Made by a program: the position numbers and the translations under genes | Origin: Sphingomonas_L flavalba_A | GTDB lineage: Bacteria; Pseudomonadota; Alphaproteobacteria; Sphingomonadales; Sphingomonadaceae | Length of the DNA: 64,000 bases | Assembly: GCF_047553045.1 (NCBI RefSeq) | Contig: NZ_CP180208.1 | Span: 620,001 to 684,000 of the forward strand | Direction: 5' to 3' | Shown: in pieces, positions 51,906 to 60,579 of the stretch | How positions within the stretch are numbered: the stretch's first letter is position 1 | How the letters are laid out: each line of letters opens with the position of its first letter | The notes under the pieces: generated by a model | What the model was told of the DNA's origin: nothing | The model's input: only the letters and a program-made list of their open reading frames with translations | Databases searched by the model: none

Positions 51906-52763
51906 ATGAAGACGGTTCTCGTCACTGGGTGCAGTTCCGGCTTCGGGGCGCTGACCGCGCGGGCCTTTGCCGAAGCCGGTTACCGCGTTGTCGCGACGAT
52001 GCGTGACCCGGCCGGCACCGATCCCGGCATTTTCGCCGGGGCGGGGACAATAGAGGTCCGCGCGCTCGACGTGACCGACGGCGACGATGTCGCTGCCTGC
52101 GTCGCCGCCGTGCTGGCCGACCATGGCCGCATCGACGTGCTGGTCAACAATGCCGGCGTCCACCTGCTCGGTGCGGTCGAAGACATGGCCGAGGCCGATC
52201 TGGAAACCGTGATGCGGACCAATTTCTTCGGCGTGCTGGCGCTTAGCCGCGCGGTGCTGCCGGCGATGCGGCGGTCGGGCGGCGGTCATATCCTGACCGT
52301 GTCGTCGGTCGGTTCGCGCGTCGGCCGGGTGATGGACGGCATTTATTGCGCCAGCAAGGCGGCGGTGGAGAGCGCGCTGGAGGCGATGTGTTACGAGGTG
52401 GCGCGCTTCGGCGTCCGGGTGGCGGTGGTCTGCCCCGGCGCGTTCAGGACCGGGATCGACCGCAATTTCACCCTGTCCGACGCGCAGGCGCGCTCACCCT
52501 ATGCGGCGCTGCAACGGTACCGTCTGGAACGCGTGCGCGAGGCGTGCCGTGACGGCGGCGACCCGGCGGAGGTGGCGGCGGCGCTGCTGCGGATCGCCGG
52601 CGATCCGGCGCCGGCCTTCCGCCATCTGGTGGGTGACAAGGCGATCGCGCTGGATGCGGCGCTGTCCGCCGCCGACGGCGAGGCGCGGGCTGAGCTGCTG
52701 ACCCGCTTTTCCGGCATCGGCTGGTGGATCGCCGGCGCGGCCGGGCCGGAGGCGGAACGGTGA
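51906..52763 (+). CDS. Short-chain dehydrogenase/reductase
   Basis: This 285-residue classical SDR starts at the ATG at 51906. Cofactor-binding TGCSSGFG is at residues 8-15, the NNAG motif at 81-84, and the catalytic serine near 133 with Y147 and K151 in YCASK. It reduces or oxidises a hydroxyl/keto group with NAD(P)(H). The stop overlaps the GTG start of the ABC ATPase gene, so it is part of the same operon. The absence of an acidic residue after the second strand (TMRDP) suggests NADP preference, which is tentative. Confidence 0.9.
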   Translation: MKTVLVTGCSSGFGALTARAFAEAGYRVVATMRDPAGTDPGIFAGAGTIEVRALDVTDGDDVAACVAAVLADHGRIDVLVNNAGVHLLGAVEDMAEADLETVMRTNFFGVLALSRAVLPAMRRSGGGHILTVSSVGSRVGRVMDGIYCASKAAVESALEAMCYEVARFGVRVAVVCPGAFRTGIDRNFTLSDAQARSPYAALQRYRLERVREACRDGGDPAEVAAALLRIAGDPAPAFRHLVGDKAIALDAALSAADGEARAELLTRFSGIGWWIAGAAGPEAER

Positions 52764-53503
52764 GCGCGCCGGAAACCGCCGTCCGCATCGCCGGGCTGAA
52801 CAAATGGTACAACGACCAGCACGTGCTGAAGGATGTCGATCTGCACGTGACCACGGGCGAGCGGGTGGTGATCTGCGGCCCGTCGGGATCGGGCAAGTCG
52901 ACGCTGATCCGTTGCATCAACGGGCTGGAGACGGCGCAGTCGGGGACGATGGTGGTGGCGGGGCGCGAGATCAACGGCCCGCGCGACGTGCGGGCGGTGC
53001 GGCGCAGCGTCGGCATGGTGTTTCAGCAGTTCAACCTGTTCCCGCACCTGACCGTACTGGAGAACCTGATCCTGGCGCCGCAAATGGTCCGCAAGGTGCC
53101 GCGCCCCGCCGCCGTTGAGCTGGCGATGGAGTATCTGACCAAGGTGCGGCTTGCGGATTTTTGCGAGCGTTACCCGGCGCAACTCTCGGGTGGGCAGCAG
53201 CAGCGCGTCGCCATCGCCCGCGCGCTGTGCATGCAGCCGAGCATCATGCTGTTCGACGAGCCGACATCCGCCCTCGACCCGGAGATGATCGGCGAGGTGC
53301 TGGAGACGATGACCCACCTTGCCAATTCGGGGATGACGATGCTGTGTGTCACCCACGAAATGGGTTTCGCCCGGCGGATCGCCAGCCGCGTGCTGTTCAT
53401 GGACGACGGCCGGATCGTCGAGGAAAGCGAACCGGCGCGCTTCTTCGACGCTCCGCAGACAGACCGTCTGAAACGTTTCCTCTCCCAGGTTTCCCTGGCC
53501 TGA
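52760..53503 (+). CDS. aapP: Amino-acid ABC transporter ATPase (AapP/GlnQ-like)
   Basis: From the GTG at 52760, overlapping the SDR stop, the protein has 247 residues. It shows the Walker A GPSGSGKST, Q-loop FQQFNLFPHLT, signature LSGGQQQR, Walker B IMLFDEPTSALDP and H-loop CVTHEMGFAR, the pattern of polar amino-acid importers. No transporter partners flank it here, but a binding protein of AapJ type (60580) and a permease of AapQ type (63407) lie 8-10 kb downstream, so the Aap-like transporter seems to be encoded in scattered pieces. Confidence 0.9.
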   Translation: MSAPETAVRIAGLNKWYNDQHVLKDVDLHVTTGERVVICGPSGSGKSTLIRCINGLETAQSGTMVVAGREINGPRDVRAVRRSVGMVFQQFNLFPHLTVLENLILAPQMVRKVPRPAAVELAMEYLTKVRLADFCERYPAQLSGGQQQRVAIARALCMQPSIMLFDEPTSALDPEMIGEVLETMTHLANSGMTMLCVTHEMGFARRIASRVLFMDDGRIVEESEPARFFDAPQTDRLKRFLSQVSLA

Positions 53504-53520
53504 CCGCGAAGGATTCTGCG

Positions 53521-54672
53521 ATGCGCAACCGCGACCTGCTCCCCGTCGACCTGCACCGCGCGCTGCTTGTCGGCCGGTTGTGGCTGGACGGCGCCCCCCG
53601 GCTGATCGCGGTGCGTGCCGGTGAGGCGATCGACATCAGCGGGCTGGCGCCGACGATGAGCGACCTACTCGATATGGACGATCCGGCGGCGGCGGTGCGC
53701 GCGGTGCGCGGTAGCCCGATCGGCGCGATCGACGATATTCTTGAACGCAGCACGCCGCGCCGGGCGGCGGCGGGGCCGTTCCTGCTCGCGCCGTGCGACC
53801 TGCAGGCGATCAAGGCGGCCGGCGTAACCTTCGTGTCCAGCATGATCGAGCGGGTTGTCGAGGAACGTGCCGGCGGCGACGCGGCGCAGGCCGAGCAGTT
53901 CCGCGCCGCGCTGGTCAGCGAACTGGGCAGCGAGTTGCGGGCGATCCGGCCGGGCAGCGCGGAGGCGGCGCGCGCCAAGGCGCTGCTCAGCGAGCGCGGG
54001 CTATGGTCGCAATATCTGGAGGTCGGGCTGGGGCCGGACGCTGAGATTTTCTCCAAGGCGCAGCCGATGTCGGCGGTCGGCTTTGGTGCGCATATCGGCA
54101 TCCACCCGCGGTCGCGCTGGAACAACCCGGAGCCGGAGGTGGTGCTGGCGGTGTCGAGCCGGGGACAGGTGGTCGGCGCGACGCTGGGCAATGACGTCAA
54201 CCTGCGCGATTTCGAGGGGCGCAGCGCGCTGCTGCTGTCGCGCGCCAAGGACAATAATGCCTCTTGCGCGATCGGCCCGTTCATCCGCTTGTTCGATGAC
54301 GGGTTCGGGCTGGACGACGTCCGCGCCGCCGACCTGATGCTGACCGTCGACGGGCCGGACGGTTTCCACCTGTCGGGCGAAAGCTCGATGCGGCAGATCA
54401 GCCGCGACCCGCTCGACCTGGTGGCGCAGACGATCGAATACCACCATTTCCCCGACGGCTTCGTGCTGTTCTGCGGCACGCTGTTCGCGCCGACGCAGGA
54501 CCGCGATACGCCGGGTGGCGGCTTTACCCACAAGATCGGCGATGTCGTCGAGATCCGTTCGCCGTTGCTCGGCACGCTACGCAACACGGTGACGACCAGC
54601 GACCTGGCGCCGCCCTGGACGTTTGGCACGCGCGCGTTGATGGCCAGCCTGGCCGGGCGGGTGAACCCGTAG
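53521..54672 (+). CDS. Fumarylacetoacetate hydrolase-family protein (AraD1-like)
   Basis: This 383-residue cytoplasmic protein starts at an ATG 18 bases after the ABC ATPase gene. An N-terminal region of about 90 residues (RNRDLLPVDLHRALLVGRLWLDG) precedes the FAH domain. Metal-binding acids are visible in WNNPEPEVVLAV and LGNDVNLRDFEG, with YHHFPDGFVLFCGTLFAP further on. FAH-family members cleave C-C bonds of acyl-pyruvates or dehydrate sugar acids; the AraD1-type sequence is compatible with either. Followed by an AT-rich gap and a separate receptor gene. Confidence 0.82.
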   Translation: MRNRDLLPVDLHRALLVGRLWLDGAPRLIAVRAGEAIDISGLAPTMSDLLDMDDPAAAVRAVRGSPIGAIDDILERSTPRRAAAGPFLLAPCDLQAIKAAGVTFVSSMIERVVEERAGGDAAQAEQFRAALVSELGSELRAIRPGSAEAARAKALLSERGLWSQYLEVGLGPDAEIFSKAQPMSAVGFGAHIGIHPRSRWNNPEPEVVLAVSSRGQVVGATLGNDVNLRDFEGRSALLLSRAKDNNASCAIGPFIRLFDDGFGLDDVRAADLMLTVDGPDGFHLSGESSMRQISRDPLDLVAQTIEYHHFPDGFVLFCGTLFAPTQDRDTPGGGFTHKIGDVVEIRSPLLGTLRNTVTTSDLAPPWTFGTRALMASLAGRVNP

Positions 54673-54875
54673 AAATTGTAATCAAGATCGACAGCGAGGC
54701 CAAAAATTCCTCATTGATCGTATTAAATAATATCCTTTGTCGCTGTTTCGAGGCGATAGTACTCTTCTGTCGTTCTCAACTAGTACCTGAGTATTAAGTT
54801 AAGACACGCTGATAAGATCAGAATGCCAAACTGCCAGCGATGACAACATCCGCAGAACTGCGGAGGGGAGGGTTT
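54673..54875 (+). promoter_or_regulatory. AT-rich promoter region of the receptor at 54876
   Basis: The spacer after the FAH-family gene is markedly richer in A+T than its surroundings, especially 54700-54830, and ends in a GGAGGGGAGGG ribosome-binding site. It very likely carries the receptor promoter. I could not assign -35 and -10 boxes with confidence, and I saw no clear operator palindrome. Confidence 0.45.
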
Positions 54876-57182
54876 GTGTCCAGAAATGCCACTTTGATGA
54901 TGTGTGCGCTGCTTGCCAGTGCCAGCATGCCGACGGTTGCGCTTGCCCAGAGTGAAACGGAAGGCGGCCTGAGCGAGATTGTCGTTACCGCGCAGCGCCG
55001 CGCCCAGTCGCTTCAGGATGTGCCGATCAGCGTTACTGCGTTCGATTCCGAGGCGCTGGCGCGCAACAACATTACCGCCGCCGCCGATTATCTGAAGCGC
55101 ACACCCAATGTCAGCTTCCAGGATGACGGCCAGACCGGCAACCGCGGCGTCAGCATCGGCATCCGCGGCGTTAGCGACATCAAGTCGCTCGACAATTCGG
55201 TGATCAATTCGATCGGTGTCTATCTCGACGAATTCTCCGTCGCGTCGGTGTCTGGCGGGACGATCAACCCGCAGTTGCAGGATATCGAGCGGATCGAGGT
55301 GCTGCGCGGGCCGCAAGGCACCTATTTCGGCCGCAACGCGATCGGCGGTGCGCTTAATATCGCGACCAAGAAGCCGGTTGGCGAGCTGGGCGGCGAGGTG
55401 CTTGCCGGTGCCAGCTTCTACGAAAATGGCGGCGCCGAGCAGCATGTCACCGGCATTCTGAACGTGCCGGTCAGCGAAACGCTGTGGACGCGCGGCGTGA
55501 TGCATGTCGAGCGCAGCGACGGCTATGTGAAGAACGTCAGCCCGACGGGGGCGCCGAACAGCGGCTGGGATTATTTCCACGGCCGGCTGTCGTTGCGCTG
55601 GATGCCGGCGGAAGGCACGACCGTCGACGCGCAGATATTCTATACGAAAGAGAATGAAGGGCATGACCCGACGGTCAATTCGGGCGTGCTCGACCTGGAT
55701 ACCGCCGGGACCTTTGCCGGTGCGGTCAGTGCCGGGCTGACCCCGTGGGGCGAGGGGCTGGGTTTCTTTCCGAAGAACCAGAGCAAGGTCAATCACGACG
55801 CCTACGAGTATAACCGGGGCCGCACGACGCTCGGCAATCTGCGGATCAGCCAGGAGCTGGGGCAGGGGCTGACGCTGAAGTCGGTGACCGGCTTCCTGAA
55901 CACGGCGACCGACCGCCGCTTCGATCAGGACGTGACCAGCCTGGACATCGTCATCCGCGAAAACGACTTCGACAGCCGGTCGTGGAGCCAGGAGCTGCGG
56001 CTGGAGGCGCAGACCGACCAGTTCGACCTGACCGTTGGCGGCCTGTATGCGCGCGACCGGCAGACCAAGCGCAACCACATCTTCATGGGCAGCGATCGTT
56101 CGCTTGGCGGCGTCGGCATTCTGCCGCCGGTCGCCGCCTTCCCGGCCGGCACGCCGATCAACCGCGACACCGGCATGTTCGGGATCAGGAGCCTGGCGGC
56201 GTTCGCCGACCTGACCTGGCGGGTGACGCCGGAGCTGGAGGTGATCGCCGGTGGCCGTTATACCCATGACAGCGTGTCGACCGGGGTGGTCGACGTGCAG
56301 GTGTTCGGCGGCCGCGCGCTGCCTGACGTGCGCGGCAAGCACAGCTTCGACGATTTCGCGCCGCGTCTTTCGCTGCGCTACAAGCTGGACCGCGACGTCA
56401 GCCTGTATGGTGTGGTGTCGAAGGGCTACAAGGCTGGTGGCGTCAATGTCGGGCATGATGATGCCAGCGATCCGTTTGTCGACACTTTCTTGCCGGAACG
56501 GCTGTGGAACTACGAAATCGGTTTCAAGTCGGAGCTGTTCGACCGCCGGCTGCGCCTGAACATTTCCGCTTTCTACCTCGACTGGAAGAACCTGCAATTG
56601 CAGACCTTCTATCTGCTCGACCCGACCGACATCAGCAGCCAGGTCGAACTGACCCACAATGTCCGCAAGGCGCGATCGAAGGGCGTCGAATTCGAGTTCG
56701 CGGCAGTCCCCACCCGTGGGCTGACCATTTCCGGCGGCCTAGGCTATCTCGACGCCAAGATGCTGTCCGACGAGCGGATCGTCGTCACCGGCGGCCTGCC
56801 CGTGGACGTCGAGGGGCTGAGAACGCCCAAGTCGCCGAAATGGACCTGGAACCTCGACGCCGAGTATAATTTCTCCACCGGGGCGGGCGAGGCCTATCTG
56901 GGCGCCAACTGGACCCACCGCAGCCATTCCTACGGCGACCTGGAAGCGACGGGGCGGGTGCAGCTTGGCCGGCCGCTTTTCCCCTACCGCCTGCCGACGT
57001 TCAACGTCGTCAGCCTGCGCGCCGGGCTTGAGGTCAACGAACGGCTGAAGTTCGGCCTGTTCGTCGAGAACCTGCTGGCCGAGGCCTATTACACCAGCAC
57101 AGGGGAGAATTTCGGTCTGGGCGGCATCCGCCTGCGTCCGCACCCGCGCATCATTGGTGCGAATGTGGGGCTGAAATTCTAG
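54876..57182 (+). CDS. TonB-dependent receptor
   Basis: The preferred start is the GTG at 54876, placed 4-6 bases after GGAGGGGAGGG and giving a normal signal peptide (MSRNATLMMCALLASASMPTVALAQ); an ATG at 54840 lacks a ribosome-binding site. The product has 768 residues, with the TonB-box region LSEIVVTAQRRAQSLQDVPISVTAF, a plug with IERIEVLRGPQGTYFGRNAIGGALNIATK and a barrel ending in GANVGLKF. It is the fifth receptor of the window. A strong terminator follows, so it is not co-transcribed with the ThDP enzyme. Ligand unknown. Confidence 0.93.
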   Translation: MSRNATLMMCALLASASMPTVALAQSETEGGLSEIVVTAQRRAQSLQDVPISVTAFDSEALARNNITAAADYLKRTPNVSFQDDGQTGNRGVSIGIRGVSDIKSLDNSVINSIGVYLDEFSVASVSGGTINPQLQDIERIEVLRGPQGTYFGRNAIGGALNIATKKPVGELGGEVLAGASFYENGGAEQHVTGILNVPVSETLWTRGVMHVERSDGYVKNVSPTGAPNSGWDYFHGRLSLRWMPAEGTTVDAQIFYTKENEGHDPTVNSGVLDLDTAGTFAGAVSAGLTPWGEGLGFFPKNQSKVNHDAYEYNRGRTTLGNLRISQELGQGLTLKSVTGFLNTATDRRFDQDVTSLDIVIRENDFDSRSWSQELRLEAQTDQFDLTVGGLYARDRQTKRNHIFMGSDRSLGGVGILPPVAAFPAGTPINRDTGMFGIRSLAAFADLTWRVTPELEVIAGGRYTHDSVSTGVVDVQVFGGRALPDVRGKHSFDDFAPRLSLRYKLDRDVSLYGVVSKGYKAGGVNVGHDDASDPFVDTFLPERLWNYEIGFKSELFDRRLRLNISAFYLDWKNLQLQTFYLLDPTDISSQVELTHNVRKARSKGVEFEFAAVPTRGLTISGGLGYLDAKMLSDERIVVTGGLPVDVEGLRTPKSPKWTWNLDAEYNFSTGAGEAYLGANWTHRSHSYGDLEATGRVQLGRPLFPYRLPTFNVVSLRAGLEVNERLKFGLFVENLLAEAYYTSTGENFGLGGIRLRPHPRIIGANVGLKF

Positions 57183-57188
57183 CTGCGC

Positions 57189-57241
57189 GCCACCGGCACC
57201 CGCCCCCGGCGGCGGCGGGTGCCGGTGGCCGCCTTTTTTGT
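57189..57241 (+). terminator. Strong Rho-independent terminator after the receptor gene
   Basis: A perfect 16-bp inverted repeat (GCCACCGGCACCCGCC at 57189-57204, complement at 57214-57229) with a 9-base loop is followed by CGCC and six T residues at 57234-57239. This is the clearest intrinsic terminator in the window and separates the receptor from the genes from 57271 on. Confidence 0.9.
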
Positions 57242-57270
57242 TTCCGGGTCGACAAGCGAGAAGAGTTGTA

Positions 57271-58923
57271 ATGGTGAAGATGAAGGGTGGTCGTGCAATT
57301 GTGGAGTCAGTGCTCCGCCATGGTGTCGACACCATTTTCGGTATCCCCGGCGGCCAGACCTACGAGCTGTTCGATGCGCTCTACGGCCGCGACAACGAGG
57401 TGCGGCTGATCACCAGCCGCAGCGAACAGGGCGCCGCCTACATGGCGTTCGGCTATGCCCGGTCGACCGGCAAGGTTGGCACCTTCACCGTTGTGCCGGG
57501 ACCGGGCGTGCTGAATGCCGGCGCGGCGCTGACCACCGCCTATGCCTGCAACGCGCCGGTGCTGTGCCTGACCGGGCAGGTACCGTCGACCGGGATCGGC
57601 AAGGGTATCGGTTTCCTCCACGACGTGCCCGATCAGCTTGGCGCGGTGCAGCGGATGACCAAATGGGCGGCGCGGATCGACCACCCCGCCCACGCCCCCG
57701 GCGCGGTGGCGGAGGCGTTCCGGCAACTGACGACCGGACGGCCCGGCCCGGTTTCGCTGGAAATGGCGCTGGACGTAATGGGGCAGACAGCGCCGGTTAC
57801 CCTGCCGGAACCGGAAGTGCCGGCGGAGGTGCTGGAGCCGGACCCGGATCTGATCGCCGAGGCGGCGGCGTTGCTTGGCCGGGCGGAAAAGCCGCTGATC
57901 TTCGTCGGTGCCGGCGCGATCGGCGCGGCAGAGGAGGTGCGCGAGATCGCCGAGATGCTGCAGGCGCCGGTCGTCTCGCACCGGGGCGGACGCGGTATCC
58001 TGAGCGACCGGCACTATTTGAGCCAGACATTCCCCGCCGGCCACCGGCTATGGCCGGAGGCGGATGTCGTCCTCGCCATCGGCACCCGGCTCAAATATCC
58101 GCGGATGCACTGGGGCAACGACGCTGCGCTGAAGGTCGTCCATATCGACATCGATCCGATGCAGCTAACCCGGATCGCGGCACCCGCCGTCGGCCTGGCC
58201 GGCGACGCGCAGGCGACGCTGCGCGCGCTGATCGACGGGCTTGGCGCCACCAATCGCCGCCGCGACAGCGAAAAGGACCGGCTGGAGGCGCTGAAGGCCG
58301 GTCTCACCAAGGCGTTTTCCGACGATATCCAGCCGCAGATCGCCTATCTTGACGTGCTGCGCGGCGAGATGAGCGACGACGCGATCCTGGTCGATGAGAT
58401 CACCCAGGTCGGTTACGCGTCCTGGTACGGCTTTCCGGTCTATGCGCCGCGCACGCTGATCACCAGCGGCTATTCCGGCAACCTTGGCTACGGATTGTCG
58501 ACCGCGGTCGGCGTCAAGATCGCCCATCCGGAGCGGCAGGTCGTGTCGATCAACGGCGACGGCGGCTTCATGTACCACTGCGGAGAGCTGGCGACGGTCG
58601 CCAAATATAACCTCGACATGGTCATCATCGTGTTCAGCGACGGGGCCTTCACCAACGTCGCGCGCGCCCAGACCAGTCGTTTCGGCGGCCGGGTTGTCGG
58701 CACCGCGTTGCAGAACCCCGATTTCGTCAAGATGGCCGAGGCCTTCGGCGTCGCCGGACGCCGGGCGGAAAACCCGGCGGAGCTGCGCGAAGCATTGCGC
58801 GCGGCGTTCAAGGCGAAGGGGCCGATGCTGATCGAGGTGCCGATCGGCGAGACCGCCTTCCCGTGGAAATACCTTCTGCTTCCCCCCGTGCGCGGCCCGA
58901 AGGCGAGCGCGCAGCCCAAGTGA
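57271..58923 (+). CDS. Thiamine-diphosphate-dependent enzyme, acetolactate-synthase-like
   Basis: From the ATG at 57271 the product has 550 residues in three domains: an N-terminal pyrimidine-binding domain with TIFGIPGGQTYELFDAL and the ThDP-activating glutamate in TSRSEQGAAYMAFGYAR, a central domain with IFVGAGAIG, and a C-terminal pyrophosphate domain with the GDG-x(n)-N motif in NGDGGFMYHCGEL and FSDGAFTN. Members decarboxylate 2-keto acids or join acyl units (acetolactate synthase, benzoylformate decarboxylase). The substrate is not clear. It is 35 bases upstream of the second flavoprotein and, given the terminator before it, starts its own transcript. Confidence 0.9.
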   Translation: MVKMKGGRAIVESVLRHGVDTIFGIPGGQTYELFDALYGRDNEVRLITSRSEQGAAYMAFGYARSTGKVGTFTVVPGPGVLNAGAALTTAYACNAPVLCLTGQVPSTGIGKGIGFLHDVPDQLGAVQRMTKWAARIDHPAHAPGAVAEAFRQLTTGRPGPVSLEMALDVMGQTAPVTLPEPEVPAEVLEPDPDLIAEAAALLGRAEKPLIFVGAGAIGAAEEVREIAEMLQAPVVSHRGGRGILSDRHYLSQTFPAGHRLWPEADVVLAIGTRLKYPRMHWGNDAALKVVHIDIDPMQLTRIAAPAVGLAGDAQATLRALIDGLGATNRRRDSEKDRLEALKAGLTKAFSDDIQPQIAYLDVLRGEMSDDAILVDEITQVGYASWYGFPVYAPRTLITSGYSGNLGYGLSTAVGVKIAHPERQVVSINGDGGFMYHCGELATVAKYNLDMVIIVFSDGAFTNVARAQTSRFGGRVVGTALQNPDFVKMAEAFGVAGRRAENPAELREALRAAFKAKGPMLIEVPIGETAFPWKYLLLPPVRGPKASAQPK

Positions 58924-58958
58924 CAGGTCTGGCTGACAGGCCAAGGTAACAGGACAGT

Positions 58959-60521
58959 ATGATGTACGATTATGACGTAGTGATCGCGGGCGGCGGCCAT
59001 AACGCCCTCGCCTGTGCCGCCGTGCTGTGCAAGAACGGCATCCGCACGCTGGTCGCCGAACGCAACGACTGGGTCGGCGGCGGCGCGGTGACGCGCGAGT
59101 TGACCCAGCCCGGTTTCCGGCACGACCTGTTCGGGTCCAACCATGTCTGGATCCACGCCAACCCCCATATCCGCGAGCTGCTGCCGGAGCTGAAGGACTA
59201 CGGCCTCGAATATGTCTGGGGCGAGAACGAGATCATGGGCCATCCGATGACGGAAGGACCCGGCGTCATCGTCCACCGCTCGGTCGACAAGACCTGCGAC
59301 AGCATTGCCGAATATTCGCGGCGCGACGCCGACCGCTATCGCGAGATCTACGACGGATTCGTCGAGATCAAGGACGGTTTCACCCGCAACATGTTCTCGC
59401 CGCCGTCACCGCCCAGCTACCTGCCGGCGGCGATGGAGCGCAGCGAGGAAGGGCTGCGAATGCTGCGGAATTACAGCCTAAGCGCCCGCGCGTTCGTGAT
59501 GGAGAATTTCGAGGACCCGCACATCCAGGCCTTCCTGATTAGCTGGGCGCTGGGACCGAACATCAAGCCGACCCAGCAGGGTGCCGGGTCCACCTTCTAC
59601 ATCATGATCCCGGCGATTCACGTCTACGGGCAGGCGATCCCGCGCGGCGGCAGCATCCAGCTGCCCAACGCCCTTGCCCGCTATGTCGAGGCACATGGCG
59701 GCAAGGTGCTGACCAACAGCCCGGTCGCCGGCATATTGGTGGAGGACGGCACCGCGCGCGGCATCCGTCTGGCCGACGGCACCGAGATTACCGCGCGGAT
59801 GGGCGTGGTCAGCGCGCTGGAGCCGAAACAGACCTTCCTGAAGCTGATCGACGAGGATGCGCTCGATCCCGGTTTCGTCCGCGCCGTGCGCAATTTCACC
59901 TTTGGCGATGTCGCGTCGTTCCGCGTCCATTTCGCGCTGCACGAGGCGCCGCAGTTCAAGGGCGGCCCGGACATCAGCAAGGCGCCGTTCCAGCGCACGA
60001 TCGGCAGCGTCGCCGACATCGACCGGCATTTCGCCGAACTGTCCGTCGGCGTGCCGACGAAGGAGCCGCCGGTCCACGCCCATTGCTGGAGCCTGGTCGA
60101 CCCGACCCGCGCGCCGGAGGGCAAGCAGACCTTCATGATCGACACGTTCGTGCCGAGCAAGCTCGCCTCCGGCAACTGGGCGGAGATCAAGGACAGCTAT
60201 GCCGAGGAACTGATCAAGACGCTGCGCAAATACACGACGAACATGGAGGATGATAACATCATCCAGCGCTTCGCCCATTCGCCCGACGACATCGAGGCGC
60301 ATAACCCGTGCTTCGTTGGCGGTGTGCCGTCGGGTGGCGAGCGCACGCTGGCGCAGATGGGCTATTTCCGCCCGCTACCCGGATTTTCGCAATATCGCGG
60401 GCCGCTGAAGAATCTATACCTTGCCGGTCCGTCCTGCCACCCTGGTGGCGGGATCAGCGGGATGGGCGTCATTACCGCGCAGGAGATGCTGAAGGATTTC
60501 GGACTGTCCAGCGACGATTGA
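58959..60521 (+). CDS. FAD-dependent oxidoreductase, phytoene-desaturase-like (copy 2)
   Basis: This 520-residue protein opens with the FAD-binding fold (VVIAGGGHNALACAAVLCKNG), then FGSNHVWIHANPHIREL, and ends with LYLAGPSCHPGGGISGMG. Long identical runs shared with the protein at 47306-48859 (for example RYREIYDGF, EGLRMLR, SLSARAFV and YGQAIPRGGS) show recent common origin. The ATG at 58959 is followed by a second ATG. It is encoded between the ThDP enzyme and the AapJ-like binding protein. The two copies probably act on successive or related intermediates of one pathway. Confidence 0.88.
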   Translation: MMYDYDVVIAGGGHNALACAAVLCKNGIRTLVAERNDWVGGGAVTRELTQPGFRHDLFGSNHVWIHANPHIRELLPELKDYGLEYVWGENEIMGHPMTEGPGVIVHRSVDKTCDSIAEYSRRDADRYREIYDGFVEIKDGFTRNMFSPPSPPSYLPAAMERSEEGLRMLRNYSLSARAFVMENFEDPHIQAFLISWALGPNIKPTQQGAGSTFYIMIPAIHVYGQAIPRGGSIQLPNALARYVEAHGGKVLTNSPVAGILVEDGTARGIRLADGTEITARMGVVSALEPKQTFLKLIDEDALDPGFVRAVRNFTFGDVASFRVHFALHEAPQFKGGPDISKAPFQRTIGSVADIDRHFAELSVGVPTKEPPVHAHCWSLVDPTRAPEGKQTFMIDTFVPSKLASGNWAEIKDSYAEELIKTLRKYTTNMEDDNIIQRFAHSPDDIEAHNPCFVGGVPSGGERTLAQMGYFRPLPGFSQYRGPLKNLYLAGPSCHPGGGISGMGVITAQEMLKDFGLSSDD

Positions 60522-60579
60522 ACCGGGAGCGCGCGTTGTGTCTGGCCTTTGTCAAGGAAAGCGGCGCCGGCGGGCGGGG

